Part shown: positions 44,720-53,599 of the stretch, one piece after another
Position numbering within the stretch: the first letter of the stretch is position 1
Layout of the letters: each line of letters begins with the position of its first letter
Assembly: GCF_025264645.1 (NCBI RefSeq)
Contig: NZ_CP073696.1
Span: 4,526,001-4,590,000, forward strand
DNA: 64,000 nucleotides
Source: Edaphobacter lichenicola
GTDB taxonomy: Bacteria; Acidobacteriota; Terriglobia; Terriglobales; Acidobacteriaceae
Reading direction: 5' to 3'
The notes under the pieces: generated by a model
Seen by the model: only the letters and a program-made list of their open reading frames with translations
Told to the model about the DNA's origin: nothing
Database searches by the model: none
Program-made: the position numbers and the translations under genes

Positions 44720-45427
44720 ATGTCTTTGACGATTTCGAGGAATGCTGGGTTTTGGAGCCGTTTCGAGGAGCGCGTTGCGCCGTTCAACCTGTTGCAGCAC
44801 CCGTTTTATCAGGCGTGGTCGAAGGGTGAGCTGACGCGTGAGGATTTACGGGAATATGCTGCGGAGTATTGGCACCATGTGTCGGCGTTTCCGACTTATC
44901 TGAGCTCACTGCACTCGCGGCTGCCGGATGGAGAGATGCGGCGTGAGGTGTTGCGCAATCTTGCCGAGGAAGAGGGCGTGGATGCTGCTGCGGCTCGTCC
45001 GCATAGCGATCTTTGGATGGACTTTGCTGCAGGGATGGGAGCTTCGCGTGGTGAGGTGGAAGGGCGTGCTGTGCAGCCTGAGATGACGGCGCTGATGACG
45101 ACCTTTCGCGAGTTGATGCAGGAGGAGAAGGCGTCGGCGGCGATGGCGGCGTTGTATGCGTATGAGTCGAAGGTGCCGGCGATTGCGACGACCAAGGCTG
45201 AAGGTCTGGCGGAGCACTATGGGACCGAGGGTGCGGCGGCGCGTTATTTCACGCTGCACCAGACGGCAGATGTTGCGCACGCGAGTGTCTGGCGCGAGCT
45301 GATCGATAAGCAGCTGGCGAATGCTCCTGAGGATGAGGAGGCTGTGCTTGCTGCCGGTGAGCGCGCGGCGAAGGCGCTTTGGGTTGCGCTCGATGGCGTG
45401 GAGCGGCAGCGGACCTCGATCAACTAG
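44720..45427 (+). CDS. CADD/PqqC-family diiron enzyme, probable para-aminobenzoate-forming oxygenase
   Basis: 235 residues; ATG with GGAG 7 nt upstream. All-helical TenA/PqqC fold. It closely follows the pattern of Chlamydia CADD: HPFYQAWSKGELT, YAAEYWHHVSAFPTYLSS, HSR, LYAYESKVP, LHQTADVAHASV. By that pattern the metal ligands are Glu84 or 85, His95, Glu149, His180, Asp184 and His187, and Tyr30 aligns with CADD Tyr27, which supplies the pABA ring in a self-sacrificing reaction. CADD-type proteins are known to replace PabA/B/C in folate synthesis. folK is 2 kb away. A pABA role here is inference. A strong terminator follows. Confidence 0.85.
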   Translation: MSLTISRNAGFWSRFEERVAPFNLLQHPFYQAWSKGELTREDLREYAAEYWHHVSAFPTYLSSLHSRLPDGEMRREVLRNLAEEEGVDAAAARPHSDLWMDFAAGMGASRGEVEGRAVQPEMTALMTTFRELMQEEKASAAMAALYAYESKVPAIATTKAEGLAEHYGTEGAAARYFTLHQTADVAHASVWRELIDKQLANAPEDEEAVLAAGERAAKALWVALDGVERQRTSIN

Positions 45428-45451
45428 TTTCTTCTCTGTTGAAAGCAATGG

Positions 45452-45485
45452 AGGCCAGGCGCTGGATTGCCTGGCCTTTTCTTTT
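45452..45485 (+). terminator. Intrinsic terminator after the CADD-like gene
   Basis: AGGCCAGGC (45452-45460), 8-nt loop, GCCTGGCCT (45469-45477), then TTTCTTTT. A perfect 9-bp GC-rich stem 25 nt after the stop. Confidence 0.92.
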
Positions 45486-45572
45486 GCAATGGAGCCGGAG
45501 GAGCCTTGGATGAGAATGCTGGTGTCTGCGGGTTCGTCACGTTTGATCAAAAGATTGCATCGTGACGGTCTC

Positions 45573-47417
45573 TCACCTTTGGATGGAGTAGAAGCCGGAG
45601 AATGGCTGATGCCACTGCGCGACTTGTTGGAGGGCCTGAGCGAGAGTGTTGACGACTACCGTGGGTTTGCCGCTGCCGAAGCGCTCGATGGTTTGCTCGG
45701 GGGTTTGGTCGGGATCATTGGTGGTGTTCCAGAGGCCAATGACGATGCGGTTGTTGGGCAGGTGTGCACGAACGCGCTGGCAGATGGCGCGGGCCTGCGA
45801 GAAGGCGAAGGGCGGCAGGGCCGAGATGAAGATGACGGTGTTGGACTCTTCGGCGAGCGAGTCGAGGATCTCGGTGGAGACCGAGTTCGCGGAGAGGAGG
45901 AGGGTCTGGTGGTTGGAGCGCTCCATGAGTTGGACGAGCATTTGAGCTGTGAGTTCGTCGGCCTGATCGCTGGCTGAGATGCAGACGACGGCGAACTCCT
46001 GTGCTTTGACCGAGCGAGACGGATACGGCGTAACGGCTATCGAGTTGGCGGGGAGTTTCTGCTTGTAATCAGTGAGTTCGGATACAAGTTCGCCGATGCT
46101 GAGGAAGAAGAAGTTGCAGCGGACATCGTCGAGGTTTCCCTGGTGTCGGTCTTGTTCGACGAGCGATAGAGCGGGGATGAGGACGGCGTCGTAGAGTTCG
46201 ACGAGGGGCTTGCCTTCAAGGAACTGGGTGGCGATGGCGTGGGCTTCGCGCTGATCCATGGCAAGAAGGCGCTCGTAGAAGTGGGCTTCGGTGGAGAGTT
46301 CGGCGTCGGTGCCGAGGAGGGTGTGGAGGAAGGACATCTGCGGGACGTGTCGGCCGATGACGACGATGCAGACTGTGAGTGGGGTGGAGAGGATGAGGCC
46401 GGGCCATCCCCAGAGGAGTGCCCAGAAGATGGCCATGGCGAGGAGTGCGAGAGACGAGATGCCGGTTCGCGAGCTGTAGAGCCAGGGTTCGACGAAGTTG
46501 GTGGCGGAGAGTTCGAGTGCGAGGAAGAGTGCGAGGATGAGGATGGGCGGCAGCCAGGAGCTGGAGACGGCGACGGAGACGATGAGTGGTAGAGCGAGGC
46601 TGGTGGCGGTCCCGACGTAGGGGACGACGCGGAGGATGCCGGCGAGGACTCCCCAGAGTGTGGCGTCGGGAACGCCGATGAGATAGAGGCCGGAGCCGAA
46701 GAGGATTCCGTAAGAGGCGTTGACTGCAGCCTGAAAGAAGAGGTACTGACTGATGCGTGTCGCGGCTTCTTGAAGAGCCTGGGTCATGAGACTAATGCGG
46801 CCCATGCCGGCGAGAAGGAGGATGCGGTGGCGCAGGTCTTCGCGCTTCATCAGGAGGTAGATGGTGAAGACGATGACGACGCCTACGGTTCCTATGGGAC
46901 GTAGGAAGCGCATGAGAAGCTCAGCGGTCGCCTGGAGCTGGCTTCGGTCGGGATCGATGATGCGAACGGGTTGGATTTGAGTGGGCGTCTGCTGATTGTT
47001 TCCGGCTGCTGCTGGCGTGAACGCACTGGTGATGAAGTCATCGCCGATGTCTTCGAAGGCAATGATGGCCTTTTCGAAAGACTGCTCGGTGGAAGAGTGG
47101 ACGGTGGACATCTTCTGCTGAATTTTGAGGTGGTAGTCGGGTAAAGAACGGGCGACGTTAAGGAGCTGGCGCGCGACGACGTAGCCTACTCCGCCGATTA
47201 AGGAGAAGGCGAGGATGCCGACGAGCGCGACGGCAAGGACGCGGGGGACTCGCCTGGTTTCAAGGCGGGCGACGGCGGGGGCCAATAGAAATGCCAACGT
47301 GAGCGCGAAGGTAAGAGGGACAAGGAGATCCCGCGCGAAGTAGAGGATGAGTACAGTGACCGAAAGGAGGAGAAGCGGTTCAAGTTTGGAGAACTCGGTG
47401 GGTCGCGCGGCGGACAT
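45573..47417 (-). CDS. AI-2E-family transporter with an added C-terminal domain
   Basis: 614 residues. Residues 1-370 are the AI-2E/PerM permease: paired N-terminal helices, then AAVNASYGILFGSGLYLIGVP, LRVVPYVGT, and LIGLVLS-like GWPGLILSTPLTVC. The family covers autoinducer-2 exporters and Na+/H+ antiporters. Residues about 385-614 are extra: a helical linker, then an alpha/beta segment (AVVCISASDQADELTAQ, then SNHQTLLLSANSV, then VIFISALPPFAFSQAR, then RIVIGLWN) that resembles a cobalamin-binding-type Rossmann half. Length is almost twice that of a plain permease. A regulatory role is inference. Confidence 0.87.
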   Translation of the reverse strand: MSAARPTEFSKLEPLLLLSVTVLILYFARDLLVPLTFALTLAFLLAPAVARLETRRVPRVLAVALVGILAFSLIGGVGYVVARQLLNVARSLPDYHLKIQQKMSTVHSSTEQSFEKAIIAFEDIGDDFITSAFTPAAAGNNQQTPTQIQPVRIIDPDRSQLQATAELLMRFLRPIGTVGVVIVFTIYLLMKREDLRHRILLLAGMGRISLMTQALQEAATRISQYLFFQAAVNASYGILFGSGLYLIGVPDATLWGVLAGILRVVPYVGTATSLALPLIVSVAVSSSWLPPILILALFLALELSATNFVEPWLYSSRTGISSLALLAMAIFWALLWGWPGLILSTPLTVCIVVIGRHVPQMSFLHTLLGTDAELSTEAHFYERLLAMDQREAHAIATQFLEGKPLVELYDAVLIPALSLVEQDRHQGNLDDVRCNFFFLSIGELVSELTDYKQKLPANSIAVTPYPSRSVKAQEFAVVCISASDQADELTAQMLVQLMERSNHQTLLLSANSVSTEILDSLAEESNTVIFISALPPFAFSQARAICQRVRAHLPNNRIVIGLWNTTNDPDQTPEQTIERFGSGKPTVVVNTLAQALQQVAQWHQPFSGFYSIQR

Positions 47418-47585
47418 AGGACCTCGTGGGACCTGTTGATCGGTGTGTCTTATGCGGGCAAGGATACATCAAGGCGATGCAGGTCGGCCGGAAGAGTAAC
47501 TGCAAAGTGCGCGCGCAGGGGCGGATTTGGATGAGTCGCAATGAGCTAGACTTTTCGTTGCAACGAAGTTTGAGGATCGACAGAC

Positions 47586-48974
47586 ATGACAGATTTGGTT
47601 AGTGCGAAAGAACGCTTTGCTCTTGGACAAGAACGACGTAAACAGATGCGGCGGATGGGCCATAAGGCGTGGAACGTGAAGGACCGGCGTGAGAATCCGC
47701 TGCAACTGCTGGATGCGTCGACGAAGGGGCGTGTACCGGCGTTGGTGGCGTTGAAGAATGAGTTGATGTCGGCTTCGCCGTTTGCGTACTTTCGGGGCGC
47801 GGTGCCGGTGATGGCGTATGACTTTTCTCTCGTAGGAAATACCGGAATTTGTAACCAGCTATGTGGGGATGCGCATGTGCGGAATCTGGGCGCGTTTGCA
47901 GGACCGGACGGCCGGCTGGAGTTCGATATCAACGATTTTGATGAGACGATCGTGGCGCCGTTTGAGTGGGATGTGAAGCGGATGGCGACCAGCCTGGTGC
48001 TGGCGGGGCGCACGGCGGGGGCGAAGAACCTGCAGTGTCGCGACGCCGCAGCGGTGTTTCTGGCGCGGTATCGCATGATGATGGCTTCTTTTGCGCGTAT
48101 GCCGGTGCTTGAGGTGGCGCGATACAAGGTGCATCGGTTGGGGAGTGTGTCGCCAGTAGCAGGGATTATGCAGATGGCTGAGCGGGCAACGCCAATGCAT
48201 ACGTTGTTGGCGTTGACCGAGGTGGAGGGTGCTGCTCCGACGGCCACGAAGAAAGGGGCTAAGAAGACGAAGAAGGGAGCAGTGGTTGTGAGGCCGGAGC
48301 GAGTGTTCAAGACAATACCGCCGAACCTAACGAGGGTGAAAGGAGCCTTGGCTGAGCAGGTAGTGGGGTCGCTCGCGATGTATGCGGAGAGTTTGCAGCC
48401 GCAGCGGAAGCATTTTCTGGAACAGTACCGACCGGTGGATGTGGCTTTCAAGGTAGTGGGCACGGGGTCGGTGGGGTTGCGGGATTACTGCATCTACATG
48501 GAAGGGAATGGGAGAAAAGATCCGCTATTTTTGCAGATCAAGGAGGAGGTCGCGTCGGGGTATGCACCGTACGTTGCCGGGGCTCGCGGACGAAAGGCCA
48601 AGCAGCATCAAGGTGAGAGGGTCGTGCGGGGTGAGCAGGCGATGCAGTTGCAGTCGGACCCGTTTCTTGGTTGGACGACGATGGACGGGCGGGACTATCT
48701 GGTGCGGCAGTTGAACGACCACAAGGCTTCGATTCAGCTGGAGGATTTAAAAGCTGCAGGGTTGATGGAGTATGCGGCTTTGTGCGGGGAGTTGTTGGCG
48801 CGGGGTCACGCTCGTGCAGGAGACAGTGCGATGATCTCGGGGTATCTGGGGACTTCGACACGGTTTGATGATGCAGTGGGAGCGTTCGCGGAGATTTATG
48901 CGGACCAAACTGAGGTGGATTGGAAGCAACTCGTGCGCTCGTTGAAGAAGACAAGGAAGCCAACGGCTAAGTAA
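47586..48974 (+). CDS. DUF2252-domain protein
   Basis: 462 residues, cytoplasmic. Kinase-like DUF2252 signatures: LCGDAHVRNLGAFAG and FDINDFDETIVAPFEWDVKR, which mimic the catalytic HxDxxxxN and DFG-type loops of aminoglycoside-phosphotransferase folds; YFRGAVPVMAYDF at the N-terminus. A Lys-rich, low-complexity insert (ATKKGAKKTKKGA) sits near residue 220. Activity is not established. Divergent from the AI-2E permease gene, 168 bp between starts. Confidence 0.9.
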   Translation: MTDLVSAKERFALGQERRKQMRRMGHKAWNVKDRRENPLQLLDASTKGRVPALVALKNELMSASPFAYFRGAVPVMAYDFSLVGNTGICNQLCGDAHVRNLGAFAGPDGRLEFDINDFDETIVAPFEWDVKRMATSLVLAGRTAGAKNLQCRDAAAVFLARYRMMMASFARMPVLEVARYKVHRLGSVSPVAGIMQMAERATPMHTLLALTEVEGAAPTATKKGAKKTKKGAVVVRPERVFKTIPPNLTRVKGALAEQVVGSLAMYAESLQPQRKHFLEQYRPVDVAFKVVGTGSVGLRDYCIYMEGNGRKDPLFLQIKEEVASGYAPYVAGARGRKAKQHQGERVVRGEQAMQLQSDPFLGWTTMDGRDYLVRQLNDHKASIQLEDLKAAGLMEYAALCGELLARGHARAGDSAMISGYLGTSTRFDDAVGAFAEIYADQTEVDWKQLVRSLKKTRKPTAK

Positions 48975-49139
48975 GAGGGGCGGTATCGGCCTTTCGTTTT
49001 CAAGGGTAATATTGCCAAATCAACCGTAGCAAATTCATCGAGCTGGATCCCTTAACCTAGCAATTTTGCTAAGTGCAGGCATTAGGCAAGATAGCTATGC
49101 TCGAACGATGGCATGTTATTTGAGCATGAGGGAAGGGAT

Positions 49140-50171
49140 ATGAGCGGTTTCGTCCTTCGTGTGCGCAAAAGTTTGAGTGCGACGTTGATACTGGTGATCG
49201 CGGTGTTCGGATTAGCGGGAGCGCACGCTCAAAGCGATCCCCTGCCATCGTGGAATGACGGACCTGCGAAACTGGCGATCTTTGCTTTCGTAAAAGATAC
49301 GACGGACAAATCCAGCTCGAAGTATATTGAGCCGGCGGACCGCATCGCGACGTTCGATCAGGATGGCACGCTTTGGACGGAACACCCTATCTATGCTCAA
49401 GCCGCGTTCGCGCTTGCGCGTGTGGGCGAGATGGCGCCGCAACATCCTGAGTGGAAGCAGAAGGAGCCGTTCAAGTCGGTGCTCGCTCGTGACAACGCGG
49501 CGATGGCCAAGTTTAGCGAGGCAGACTGGCTGCAGATCGTCGCTGTGACTCATGCGGGAATGAGCACGGAGGCTTTTCAGAAGATAGTGAAAGACTGGCT
49601 TGCTACGGCGAAGGCGCCGCGCTTCGACCGGCCTTACACCGATCTCATCTACCAGCCAATGTTGGAGGTGATGAAGTATCTGCGTACGAACGGGTTTAGG
49701 ACGTACATCGTTACGGGCGGTGGACAGGAGTTTGTGCGCGTCTACAGCGAGAAGGTATATGGCGTTCCGCCGGAGCAGGTTGTGGGGTCGAGTATTGCGA
49801 CGACGTACGACAACAAAAGCGGCAAGCCTGTACTGATGCGAGAGCCGAAGGTATTCTTCATTGACGATGGTCCGGGAAAGGCGGTCGGGATCAATCTCTT
49901 CATAGGCAAACGACCTCAAGCCGCGTTCGGCAACTCCGGAGGGGATGCACAGATGCTGGAGTGGACGCAAGCAGGTGATGGTGCGCGGCTGATGATGCTC
50001 GTTCTTCATGACGATGCGAAACGCGAGTATGCCTATGGCCCTGCGTCGGGCCTACCGGATACTCATGTCGGTACGTTCTCTGACGCTCTCCTGCTTGAGG
50101 CGACGAAAAACTCCTGGGTTGTAATCAGCATGAAGAACGACTGGAAGCGCGTCTTCTCCTTTGACCCGTAA
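49140..50171 (+). CDS. Secreted HAD-superfamily hydrolase
   Basis: 343 residues. ATG at 49140 has GGAAGGG directly upstream and starts a signal peptide (LSATLILVIAVFGLAGAHAQ). HAD motifs: I ATFDQDGTLW (nucleophile Asp), II IVTGGGQEF, III region near VLMREPKV, IV FGNSGGDAQML. A large helical cap lies between motifs I and II. Extracytoplasmic HAD enzymes act as phosphatases; the substrate is unknown. The upstream reading from 49113 adds nine residues without support. Confidence 0.9.
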   Translation: MSGFVLRVRKSLSATLILVIAVFGLAGAHAQSDPLPSWNDGPAKLAIFAFVKDTTDKSSSKYIEPADRIATFDQDGTLWTEHPIYAQAAFALARVGEMAPQHPEWKQKEPFKSVLARDNAAMAKFSEADWLQIVAVTHAGMSTEAFQKIVKDWLATAKAPRFDRPYTDLIYQPMLEVMKYLRTNGFRTYIVTGGGQEFVRVYSEKVYGVPPEQVVGSSIATTYDNKSGKPVLMREPKVFFIDDGPGKAVGINLFIGKRPQAAFGNSGGDAQMLEWTQAGDGARLMMLVLHDDAKREYAYGPASGLPDTHVGTFSDALLLEATKNSWVVISMKNDWKRVFSFDP

Positions 50172-50226
50172 GACAGGCGAGTTGCATCAAGGGGATTAAT
50201 TTGCCGGCCCAGTCCGTGCCGAAGAG

Positions 50227-51198
50227 GTGAGTCAAACTGATCCGAAATCCATTCGAATGCAGCTAGCTTGGACAATTACGTTGTGGATGGCGGTCGTCGC
50301 ATGTTTCACGCGGGGGCTTCTTGGTCAAGACCTTACGCCACGCGCTTATGTCATTACTCCCTTACATTCCAATGCGGTCACGGTGGCGTGGGCTTTCTAT
50401 GACGGCAATATCAACTTCAACGGAGCTCTTCCGGTTTCCGACGCGACTGGACGGTACAACGTACCGATCTTGAGTTACTACCACTCGTTCGATTTCTTTG
50501 GTCGATCTGCAAACGTCGTTGCTTCGTTGCCTTACGGAGTTGGAAACTTTGATGGAACCGTAGCTGGCGCGGGAACCCACCTCTATCGATCGGGCCTTGT
50601 AGATTCCGTCTATCGGTTATCCGTTAACCTGAAGGGTGGCTCCGCGATGTCGCCAAGAGAGTATGTGAAGTGGAAGCAGAAGGTTCTCCTGGGCGTCAGT
50701 GTGAAGGTGATCGCTCCGACTGGACAGTATGATTCGACAAAGCTTATTAACTGGGGGACCAACCGGTGGTCCTTCAAACCAGAGTTTGGCTATTCTCAGC
50801 GCTGGAAGGACTTGCAGCTCGATGGGTATGGGGGAGTATGGTTCTTCACTACTAACTCCGATTTCTGGTCGCGCAACAGCTACTACGCAGGTACTCGGTC
50901 ACAATCGCAAAATCCTATTGGTTCGTTTGAGGGCCATCTTAGTTACGAGGCAAAGCCACGGTTGTGGGCCTCTCTTGACGGTAACTACTGGTTCGGTGGG
51001 AAGACAAGTATTAACGGCATACCAAACCCAGTCACGCAGCAGGCAAACTCGCGTATCGGAGGGACTGTTTCGCTCCCCATTACCAAACATCAATCTCTAA
51101 AGTGCAGCTACAGCAACGGCACCTACATTCGATACGGCGGCAACTATCAAAACGTCACGGTCGCATGGCAGTATTCGTGGATTGACAAGGGCAAATAG
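50227..51198 (+). CDS. Outer-membrane beta-barrel, transporter-like (phenol-degradation MetA type)
   Basis: 323 residues with an N-terminal signal (TITLWMAVVACFTRGLLGQ). The mature part is alternating amphipathic strands typical of a small barrel: PRAYVITPLHSNAVTVAWAF, VLLGVSVKVIAPTGQYDSTK, SFKPEFGYSQRW, NVTVAWQYSW. The PTGQYD turn is typical of the Phenol_MetA_deg family of putative transporters. Start is GTG at 50227; ATG at 50257 is possible. Same strand as the HAD gene, 55 nt on, so possibly co-transcribed. Confidence 0.78.
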   Translation: MSQTDPKSIRMQLAWTITLWMAVVACFTRGLLGQDLTPRAYVITPLHSNAVTVAWAFYDGNINFNGALPVSDATGRYNVPILSYYHSFDFFGRSANVVASLPYGVGNFDGTVAGAGTHLYRSGLVDSVYRLSVNLKGGSAMSPREYVKWKQKVLLGVSVKVIAPTGQYDSTKLINWGTNRWSFKPEFGYSQRWKDLQLDGYGGVWFFTTNSDFWSRNSYYAGTRSQSQNPIGSFEGHLSYEAKPRLWASLDGNYWFGGKTSINGIPNPVTQQANSRIGGTVSLPITKHQSLKCSYSNGTYIRYGGNYQNVTVAWQYSWIDKGK

Positions 51199-51208
51199 GT
51201 TGGGAGCA

Positions 51209-52525
51209 TCAGGCTGCGGCGCGCGGTTGGCTTGCTGCTGCGCGTTGTGCCAAGGCTAGTGATATAAGAAGCATCGCCGCAGCGGTGTAGAAGGGTGCAC
51301 CAGGAATGTGGACGCCGGCGCCGATGGATCTGCTGAAGATGTAGGTAAAGATGCCGGGACCGATGAGCCCGGCGATGCCGCGGAGGCTGTTGATGGCGCC
51401 CTGGAGTTGACCTTGTTCGGATGGACTCGCCTTACGGGACATGAGACTTTGGGCGGCGGGCCAGGTGAAGGTCATCATATTGAGGACAGGTATGCCGAGC
51501 CATAAGAGGAGACCGGTTTTGGAGGCGCCAATCATCGAGTAGCCAATGGCTCCGCCGATGAGTCCGATGGTGATGGCTCCGCGTTCGCCAAGTTTAGCGA
51601 CGGCTGGTTTGACGAGAAATGCTCCATAGACGATGGTGCAGATGCCGACGACGGCGAGCGAGAGGCCGACGGTGCGGTCGGTCCAGTGATAGCGATAGTC
51701 GGCGTAGATAACGTAGACGTTCATCAAGACTTGTTGGGCAATGTAACCGAGCAGGAGAACTGCGGCGATTGGAATCATGTTGCCGTGACGGATCAGGGTG
51801 AGGGATCCGACGGGGTTAGCGCGAGCCCAGGAGAAGGGGGTGCGGTTTTCTTTGGACAGGGACTCGGGCAGGACGAAGAAACCATAGAGGCCGTTGAGGA
51901 GCGAAAGGGTGGCTGCGACCCAGAAGGGAAGGCGTGGATTGATGTTGCCAAGGAGCCCTCCTACGGCTGGGCCGAGGACAAAGCCTGCACCGAAGGCGGC
52001 ATTCAACATGCCGAAGGCTGCAGCGCGTCGCTCGCGGGGAGTGACGTCTGCCATGTAGGCCATCGCAGTGGGGATGCTGGATGAGGTAAGGCCGGAGATG
52101 ATGCGTCCTAGGAAGAGCCAGGTGAGGGTCGGGGCCCAGGCCATCAGGACGTAGTCGAGGCCGAGGCCGAAGTTGGAAATAAGGACGAGGGGGCGGCGGC
52201 CGTAGCGGTCGGAGAGCGAGCCGACGATGGGGGAGCAGAAGAACTGCATTGCGGCGAAGACGGTTCCGAAGATGCCTAACATCTCGGCTGCTCGGGAGGT
52301 GTCGCCGTTGAGGAAGCCTTCGATGAGTCTGGGGAAGACGGGGGCGATCATGCCGAGAGCGAGCATGTCGAGGGTCACGGTGAAGAAGATGAAGGTGGCG
52401 GCTGCGCGGCGGCCGGCAGGTGGGTTCGGCATGAGCGCTATGTCGGACGCTACTAGTTCGGGCTCGGTCATCAGGGGATCAGGCATTGTGACCGGTTCCG
52501 GCGGATTTTGTGGCGACTCTGCCAT
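51209..52525 (-). CDS. Major facilitator transporter, TetA-like (drug:H+ antiporter, 12 TM)
   Basis: 438 residues. Twelve hydrophobic segments; loop 2-3 motif SPIVGSLSDRYGRRPLVL; motif C-like region FGAGFVLGPAVGGLLG in TM5, which marks exporters. An unusual Pro-rich cytosolic N-terminal tail of about 40 residues (PQNPPEPVTMPDPLM) precedes TM1. Resembles tetracycline exporters of the TCR family, but substrate specificity cannot be inferred. Convergent with the barrel gene, 10 nt between stops. Confidence 0.9.
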   Translation of the reverse strand: MAESPQNPPEPVTMPDPLMTEPELVASDIALMPNPPAGRRAAATFIFFTVTLDMLALGMIAPVFPRLIEGFLNGDTSRAAEMLGIFGTVFAAMQFFCSPIVGSLSDRYGRRPLVLISNFGLGLDYVLMAWAPTLTWLFLGRIISGLTSSSIPTAMAYMADVTPRERRAAAFGMLNAAFGAGFVLGPAVGGLLGNINPRLPFWVAATLSLLNGLYGFFVLPESLSKENRTPFSWARANPVGSLTLIRHGNMIPIAAVLLLGYIAQQVLMNVYVIYADYRYHWTDRTVGLSLAVVGICTIVYGAFLVKPAVAKLGERGAITIGLIGGAIGYSMIGASKTGLLLWLGIPVLNMMTFTWPAAQSLMSRKASPSEQGQLQGAINSLRGIAGLIGPGIFTYIFSRSIGAGVHIPGAPFYTAAAMLLISLALAQRAAASQPRAAA

Positions 52526-52731
52526 GGCAATTGACGGCTAGTCTACGTGAGTTTTATTGAGGTTTCTTGGATATTTCGGCACTTATTTCCATCCCATACG
52601 AGTCTCTGGGAGCTGAGTTCACGTCTTGAAATACTGACGGACCGCTTTATGAGATTTGCATCGCGGCTATGGTTTACTAGGAACGCAGACCGGGCTGGGT
52701 GCTCTATCGTCAGCGTCAGGAGTGGCGGTTG

Positions 52732-53541
52732 ATGTGGGTTGGAAGATGGGCGACCGTGTTGATTTGTCTGACAGCAGCCGGTGGTCTGCGTGCGCAGAGT
52801 TCGAATGCGGCAAAGAAAGTCGTCGATACAATGCTGACGCATGAGAACGACCCTGCGGGACATCGCAATCGATACATGTATCTGTCGGAGGAGCGGTCGG
52901 ACCGGACGGGTGGGCATCTGTGGCGAGAGCGTGTGATTGAGACCTCGATGGGAAAGGTGAGGCTGCTGCTTGCTGAAGATGGGAAGCAGCTGAGCGCGGC
53001 GCGTACCGCGGCTGAGAGAGCGAAGCTGGCCGACATCGTTGCGCATCCGGATGTGTTTCAGCGTCGAGAGCAGGCAATGAAAAATGACGAAGAGCACGCT
53101 GAGCAGATGCTGGCTCTTTTGCGGAAGGCGTTTCTGTTTGACGATCCGCGCGCGGAGGGGGGCGATCTGCAGATTCTCTTTCGACCCGATCCTGCGTATA
53201 AGACACAGTCGATGGAGGAGCGTGTGCTGCATGCGATGTCTGGCACTATTCTGGTGGACCAGAGAACAATGCAGCTCCATCAGATCGAGGGGAAGATTGC
53301 TACTGATTTGAATCTCGGGTTTGGTTTGCTGGGCACGGTGCATGCGGGCAGCAGCTTCAACACAACACACGAGGCGGAGCCTGGCGGTGACTGGAAGAAC
53401 GCGATCGAAAATACCGCGATCGAAGGGAAAGCGATGTTGTTTAAAGCGATTGGCAGGAACGAGCACGTGGTTCACAGCGAGTTCATCCAGGTGCGACAGG
53501 ACATCAGCCTTGCGCAGGCTGTGGAGATGCTGGAGCGGTAG
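52732..53541 (+). CDS. Secreted protein of unknown function
   Basis: 269 residues, signal peptide MWVGRWATVLICLTAAGG ending RAQ. I recognise no family with confidence. The mature part has a charged helical half (YLSEERSD, AKLADIVAHPDVFQRREQ) and a beta-rich half with SGTILVDQRTMQLHQIEGKI and FGLLGTVHAGSSF, compatible with a lipoprotein-carrier-like fold. The S9 peptidase gene starts 58 nt on, on the same strand, so they may be co-transcribed. Confidence 0.72.
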   Translation: MWVGRWATVLICLTAAGGLRAQSSNAAKKVVDTMLTHENDPAGHRNRYMYLSEERSDRTGGHLWRERVIETSMGKVRLLLAEDGKQLSAARTAAERAKLADIVAHPDVFQRREQAMKNDEEHAEQMLALLRKAFLFDDPRAEGGDLQILFRPDPAYKTQSMEERVLHAMSGTILVDQRTMQLHQIEGKIATDLNLGFGLLGTVHAGSSFNTTHEAEPGGDWKNAIENTAIEGKAMLFKAIGRNEHVVHSEFIQVRQDISLAQAVEMLER

Positions 53542-53599
53542 TTTCGTCGATGATTTCACAAGTGCTGTTCGGGTGAAGTGCTCTGCTAGACTGCCTCAC

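Noticed and set aside
49060..49139. TAGCAA-TT-TTGCTA inverted repeat region upstream of the HAD gene (just before this interval, near 49060)
   Set aside because: Arms are only 6-7 bp and AT-rich; too weak to separate from chance.
53321..53599. N-terminal extension of the S9 peptidase frame
   Set aside because: Overlaps the preceding gene in another frame; the signal-peptide Met at 53600 is consistent with secretion.
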